NCBI GenBank assembly: GCA_964537525.1
Contig: CAZIAB010000042.1
Coordinates: 1 to 7,371 of the forward strand
Reading direction: 5' to 3'
Source: CAYMDJ01 sp964537525
GTDB lineage: Archaea > Aenigmatarchaeota > Aenigmatarchaeia > QMZP01
Length of the DNA: 7,371 nt
The translations under genes and the position numbers were made by a program. Under the pieces are notes generated by a model, which was not told the DNA's origin, made no database searches, and saw nothing but the letters and a program-made list of their open reading frames with translations. Below are positions 6,095-7,371 of this stretch, one piece after another; within the stretch, counting starts at the first letter, position 1, and the number at the start of each line of letters is the position of its first letter.

Positions 6095-7132
6095 ATGAAA
6101 GCCCCAATGGTTTTGGTCACAGTCTCTGTTTTTCTTCTGTTTTCTTCAGTTGCAGCCGCCCAGACAGTGAGCGTATACCCCAGCTCCCAGGACGTCATGA
6201 TACTTGACATGGAAGACTTCAGCATAGATATAAGGATATCAGGTGTTTCCGGCCTCTACGGATTCCAGTTCGATGTGCTTTACAGTTCCGGCATCATAGA
6301 CTTCGACCTGATGGAAGACGGTGATTTCCTTAGCGAGGGTGGAACAGTGGACGTATACTGCACAAGCGCTGATACATCCGTTGATGGCGAGATAAGGAAC
6401 TATGCCTGCACCCGCCAGGGAGTGGGGACGGGCGCATCAGGAGACGGGACACTTGCAACAATAAACCTCACCGCAACATATGGCGGGACCAGTTATCTCA
6501 ACATATCCAACCTGAAGCTCTCTGACGTGAACAGCCAGCCTATATCCTCTTCAGTTGCCAACGGGACCGCAGAAATAAAGTTCTGCCTGGAAGATGAGAC
6601 AAGGGACTGCGGTCCGGACAACGAGACAGGGGAGTGCGAGTACGGGACAATGACATGCTCCGGCGGCTTATGGGGAGCCTGCACAGGCGCGGTCTATGGA
6701 AGCGATGAGATATGCGACGGTATTGACAATGACTGCAACGATGAAACGGATGAGCTTTGGCCAGAGCTCGGGGAATCCTGCACTGTCGGAATCGGAGCCT
6801 GCGAGAACACGGGCACCTATATATGCGATACAGACACTTCAACAAAGTGCGATGCCACTCCCGGAGACCCGGGGACAGAGACCTGCCCCCCGGACGGGAT
6901 AGACCAGAACTGCGACGGAGAGGACCTCCTCTGCCTTGGTGACACCAAGGGGGACGACTGCGTTGACATACAGGACCTCTCCCTGGTAGGCAGCCACTTC
7001 GGGGAAGGGTCATCTGACACGGGCTGGGACCCGGACGCGGACCTGAACTCTGACGGGGAGATTGACATATTCGACCTCGTCCTTGTAGGAGCCAACTTCG
7101 GCAACGAATACTCATCAGGAGCATGTGGTTGA
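6095..7132 (+). CDS. Secreted adaptor with cohesin, MopE-like motifs and C-terminal dockerin
   Basis: This 345-aa protein starts at ATG 6095, 10 nt after the cohesin-anchor stop; TTG 6074 is in frame but would add a charged stretch before the signal peptide. Domains in order: Sec signal 1-22 (cut VAAA-QTVS); cohesin about 24-162 (SGLYGFQFDVLYSSGIIDF, GTLATINLTATYGG) with Cys89 and Cys105 spaced as in the anchored cohesin; a Cys-rich segment with two MopE-type putative metal-binding motifs (EICDGIDNDCNDETDE at 206-220 and PPDGIDQNCDGEDLLC at 265-280); and a dockerin (282-336; GDTKGDDCVDIQDLSLVG, ADLNSDGEIDIFDLVLVG). A cohesin and a dockerin in one chain is the layout of cellulosomal adaptor scaffoldins, able to bind cargo through one end and dock through the other. 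The dockerin differs from those of the cargo proteins. Coupled expression with the anchor gene is likely. Confidence 0.9.
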   Translation: MKAPMVLVTVSVFLLFSSVAAAQTVSVYPSSQDVMILDMEDFSIDIRISGVSGLYGFQFDVLYSSGIIDFDLMEDGDFLSEGGTVDVYCTSADTSVDGEIRNYACTRQGVGTGASGDGTLATINLTATYGGTSYLNISNLKLSDVNSQPISSSVANGTAEIKFCLEDETRDCGPDNETGECEYGTMTCSGGLWGACTGAVYGSDEICDGIDNDCNDETDELWPELGESCTVGIGACENTGTYICDTDTSTKCDATPGDPGTETCPPDGIDQNCDGEDLLCLGDTKGDDCVDIQDLSLVGSHFGEGSSDTGWDPDADLNSDGEIDIFDLVLVGANFGNEYSSGACG

Positions 7133-7134
7133 GC

Positions 7135-7296
7135 ATGACAGACGACAAGGAGGAAACCTTTGAGAGGAAGAAGAAGAGATACAAGGCGGTCTACAGGAAG
7201 GAAGTGCCCTACAGAAAAATTAAAGGAAAAGAAAACACCCTTTTACAGGAGCCTTCCGGCTTCCGCAAAAAGCGTGTACGGAAAAAGAAGAAATGA
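7135..7296 (+). CDS. Small, very basic hypothetical protein
   Basis: This 53-aa ORF starts 2 nt after the adaptor stop. An in-frame ATG at 7123, overlapping the adaptor gene, and TTG 7129 are alternative starts. 22 of the 53 residues are Lys or Arg (15 Lys, 7 Arg), with clusters KKKR near residue 12 and KKRVRKKKK at the end; the first ten residues are acidic. There is no signal peptide or membrane segment, so it should be cytoplasmic and could bind nucleic acid. I do not recognise a family. Support comes from tight packing: it begins immediately after one gene, and its TGA overlaps the ATG of the next ORF. Such a short Lys-rich ORF could still be spurious. Confidence 0.5.
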   Translation: MTDDKEETFERKKKRYKAVYRKEVPYRKIKGKENTLLQEPSGFRKKRVRKKKK

Positions 7297-7371
7297 AACA
7301 GTTTGACTACTTGAGTTCGCCCCAGCCCAGGAGCCTCCATCTCCCTGAAATGTTCCTTGATATAGCAATCT
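7293..7371 (+). CDS. Start of an unidentified gene (3' end outside window)
   Basis: ATG 7293 overlaps the stop of the small basic ORF in an ATGA arrangement, typical of translational coupling. The 26 visible codons read MKQFDYLSSPQPRSLHLPE, then MFLDIAI, and stay open to the window edge. There is no signal peptide in the visible part. It is too short to identify. The opposite strand is also open here, but everything else in the window is on the + strand. Confidence 0.5.
   Translation, partial: MKQFDYLSSPQPRSLHLPEMFLDIAI

Noticed and set aside
6540..7184. Long reverse-strand ORF (214 aa) opposite the adaptor gene
   Set aside because: Its translation is a Ser/Arg/Pro-rich run typical of the antisense of Cys/Asp-rich coding DNA, and the + strand has clear cohesin and dockerin domains.
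7297..7370. Reverse-strand C-terminus entering from the right edge
   Set aside because: The frame is open, but the + strand reading has an ATGA overlap with the preceding ORF and fits the uniform gene direction. The visible sequence is too short to exclude it fully.

Overview
The window looks like archaeal DNA. All credible genes lie on the + strand. Arginine is mostly AGG/AGA and isoleucine is often ATA. Promoters are TATA-like and sit close to start codons, and at least one gene looks leaderless. The Tat genes are an archaeal-style tatA-tatC pair, and the envelope proteins have architectures I associate with archaea such as the DPANN groups. No rRNA or marker gene is present, so I do not name a lineage.

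Layout: (1) the 3' end of a gene ending in a type I-like dockerin (to 229); (2) tatA (56 aa) and tatC (303-1278); (3) a 55-aa ORF with a textbook twin-arginine signal, followed 2 nt later and in another frame by a 534-aa right-handed beta-helix protein with no signal peptide; (4) a 104-aa secreted protein that is almost only a dockerin; (5) a 594-aa secreted protein with Cys-rich, dockerin, Fn3-like and glycosidase-like TIM-barrel regions, followed by an out-of-frame dockerin relic; (6) a membrane-anchored cohesin with its own promoter; (7) a secreted protein with a cohesin, MopE-like Cys/Asp motifs and a C-terminal dockerin; (8) a small very basic protein; (9) the start of another gene overlapping it by ATGA.

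Taken together this looks like a compact archaeal cohesin-dockerin (cellulosome-like) system. It has a single-span membrane protein displaying one cohesin outside, an adaptor carrying both a cohesin and a divergent dockerin, and three dockerin proteins whose second dockerin repeats are nearly identical. The simplest model is that the cargo dockerins bind one cohesin and the adaptor's dockerin docks to the other. Cohesins and dockerins are known in archaea. What is notable here is the whole anchor-adaptor-cargo set in one 7-kb stretch, mixed with Tat export genes and a possible split Tat substrate. Binding partners and enzymatic activity are inference only.

No stretch over 300 bases lacks a gene; the longest gaps are 230-302, 474-552 and 5240-5331. 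No RNA genes, CRISPR arrays or insertion sequences were seen.
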